Below are positions 6,828-7,647 of a DNA stretch of 7,647 bases, one piece after another. Under the pieces are notes generated by a model that saw only the letters and a program-made list of their open reading frames with translations, made no database searches and was not told where the DNA came from. Source of the DNA: JBPOIS01 sp052034295 (lineage in GTDB: Bacteria > Pseudomonadota > Gammaproteobacteria > Pseudomonadales > Moraxellaceae); the NCBI GenBank assembly GCA_052034295.1, contig JBPOIS010000211.1, positions 1 to 7,647 on the forward strand, given 5' to 3'. The first letter of the stretch is position 1; each line of letters starts with the position of its first letter. The position numbers and the translations under genes were made by a program.

Positions 6828-6894
6828 GGCAATCCCACGGGAACTGGTTAAGATGCAGGCCGTTTAGTGTAGTGAAAAAACGGAGCGGTGGTGC
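6828..6894. promoter_or_regulatory. Divergent hemB / thioesterase intergenic region
   Basis: This 67-nt gap should hold start signals for both neighbours. I see no textbook -35/-10 pair on either strand. The best plus-strand -10 candidate is TAAGAT at 6849-6854 (four of six matches). A GGAG at 6882-6885, 9 nt before ATG 6895, is a plausible Shine-Dalgarno for the thioesterase. CCGTTT (6860-6865) and AAACGG (6878-6883) form a weak 6-bp inverted repeat around TAGTGTAGTG and a run of six A's. Regulation cannot be read further from this. Confidence 0.25.
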
Positions 6895-7395
6895 ATGTCT
6901 GTGCGTGATTCTGGAGATGGGACTGGCTGGGTGGGCGATGTGGCCCTGAATGCCTCACTGGAACAACGCCTGCAGCGGCTGTGTGATGCCTTCAACCAGT
7001 CACCGTTTTGCAAGCTGATTGGCCTGAACATGCAGGTGGTGCACGGCGAGATTCAGGCCGTGCTCGACATGCAGCCCAGTCTGATCGGCAATGTGGCCTA
7101 TGAAATCCTCCACGGCGGCGTGGCGGCATCGGTGCTGGACAGCATTGGCGGCATCGTGGCGATGGGTGAAATCTACCGCCGCAACGAGGGGGAGCTGATC
7201 GAGCAGATCAGCAAGGTCAGCCGTCTGGCCACCATCGACATGCGGGTGGATTATCTGCGGCCGGGTCGCGGGCATGAATTCGTGGCCACCGCGCAGGTGC
7301 TGCGCATGGGCCGCAAGGGCTGCACCATGCGCATGGATATGGTGGACCATGAAGGACAGTTGATTGCCACGGGCACGGCGGCCTATGGGTACTGA
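6895..7395 (+). CDS. PaaI/YigI-like hotdog-fold acyl-CoA thioesterase
   Basis: A 166-residue protein with a single hotdog domain (about 35-166) after a short helical N-terminus. The family signature is LHGGVAASVLDSIGG at 72-86, in which His73-Gly-Gly begins the central helix and Asp82 is the usual acidic active-site position. TIDMRVDYLRPG (113-124) and the closing strand with GTAAYGY complete the fold. Family members hydrolyse acyl-CoA thioesters in the cytoplasm. The sequence is closest in style to E. coli YigI (medium/long-chain acyl-CoA thioesterase) and other PaaI-related proteins, but the substrate cannot be deduced. ATG 6895 is supported by GGAG 9 nt upstream. The first 20 residues are polar and not obviously part of the fold. 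It overlaps the next gene by 11 nt, suggesting a two-gene unit. Confidence 0.88.
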   Translation: MSVRDSGDGTGWVGDVALNASLEQRLQRLCDAFNQSPFCKLIGLNMQVVHGEIQAVLDMQPSLIGNVAYEILHGGVAASVLDSIGGIVAMGEIYRRNEGELIEQISKVSRLATIDMRVDYLRPGRGHEFVATAQVLRMGRKGCTMRMDMVDHEGQLIATGTAAYGY

Positions 7396-7647
7396 GCCGG
7401 TGCTGGCGTGCCGGTCCGGCTGTGGGGCGTGCTGCATCGCCCCGAGCATCAGCAGCCCCATTCCCGGCATGCCGCACGGCAAGCCGGCCGGGGTGCGCTG
7501 TGTGCAGCTCGACGGTGACAACCGCTGCCGGATCTTTGGCCAGCCGACGCGCCCCCGGGTGTGCGGCAGTCTGCAGCCCAGTGCAGAGATGTGTGGCGGG
7601 TCGGCGCAGCAGGCCCTGCGCTGGCTGACCGCGCTGGAGCGCTGTAC
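7385..7647 (+). CDS. YkgJ/YeiW-like cysteine-cluster protein, cut by right edge
   Basis: From ATG 7385 the frame stays open for 87 codons to the window end. The protein begins MGTEPVLACRSGCGACC and continues with PSISSPIPGMP. Cysteines fall at 9, 13, 16, 17, 39, 48, 60, 70 and 87. The C-x3-C-x2-CC cluster followed by ISSPIPGMP, KPAGVRCVQLD, CRIF, and RPRVC is the pattern of the UPF0153/YkgJ family (PF03692), especially the small E. coli YeiW-like members of about 84 residues. The cysteines are thought to bind zinc or an Fe-S cluster; the function is unknown. The gene is probably nearly complete here. Its start lies within the thioesterase 3' end (11-nt overlap, different frame) with no strong Shine-Dalgarno, so it likely relies on translation of that gene. 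Confidence 0.88.
   Translation, partial: MGTEPVLACRSGCGACCIAPSISSPIPGMPHGKPAGVRCVQLDGDNRCRIFGQPTRPRVCGSLQPSAEMCGGSAQQALRWLTALERC

Overview
This is a GC-rich, gene-dense chromosomal window from a Gram-negative proteobacterium. The retraction ATPases PilT and PilU, a DsbD with three redox domains, an aspartate-type (Mg-dependent) HemB and the yggS/pilT/pilU arrangement best fit a betaproteobacterium. I would guess the Neisseriales/Chromobacteriaceae side, but that is family-level recall and I cannot confirm it from this sequence. No mobile elements, CRISPR arrays, tRNA or rRNA genes, or phage genes are visible.

Left block (1-2948, minus strand), read in transcription order: pilT, then pilU 21 nt later, then a cold-shock/DUF1294 membrane protein about 60 nt later, then the first 27 codons of an exported or membrane-anchored protein that runs off the left edge. 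PilT and PilU are the motors that retract type IV pili for twitching motility and DNA uptake. The gap before the DUF1294 gene holds an 18-bp perfect palindrome plus a third copy of its half-site.

Central block (3024-5812, plus strand): yggS, the PLP-binding homeostasis protein, diverges from pilT across about 75 nt. It overlaps dsbD through an ATGA junction. DsbD carries electrons from cytoplasmic thioredoxin to the periplasm, and this one has an unusually long linker of about 120 residues between its first periplasmic domain and its membrane domain.

Right block: hemB (minus strand) converges on dsbD with only 4 nt between the stop codons. Divergent from hemB is a two-gene plus-strand unit: a hotdog-fold PaaI/YigI-like thioesterase overlapping by 11 nt a small cysteine-cluster (YkgJ/YeiW-like) protein that is cut by the right edge.

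Most of the window is conserved housekeeping sequence. I found no convincing previously undescribed system. The best leads are the repeated half-site operator candidate downstream of pilU, the enlarged DsbD linker, and the small-gene couplings at both edges.
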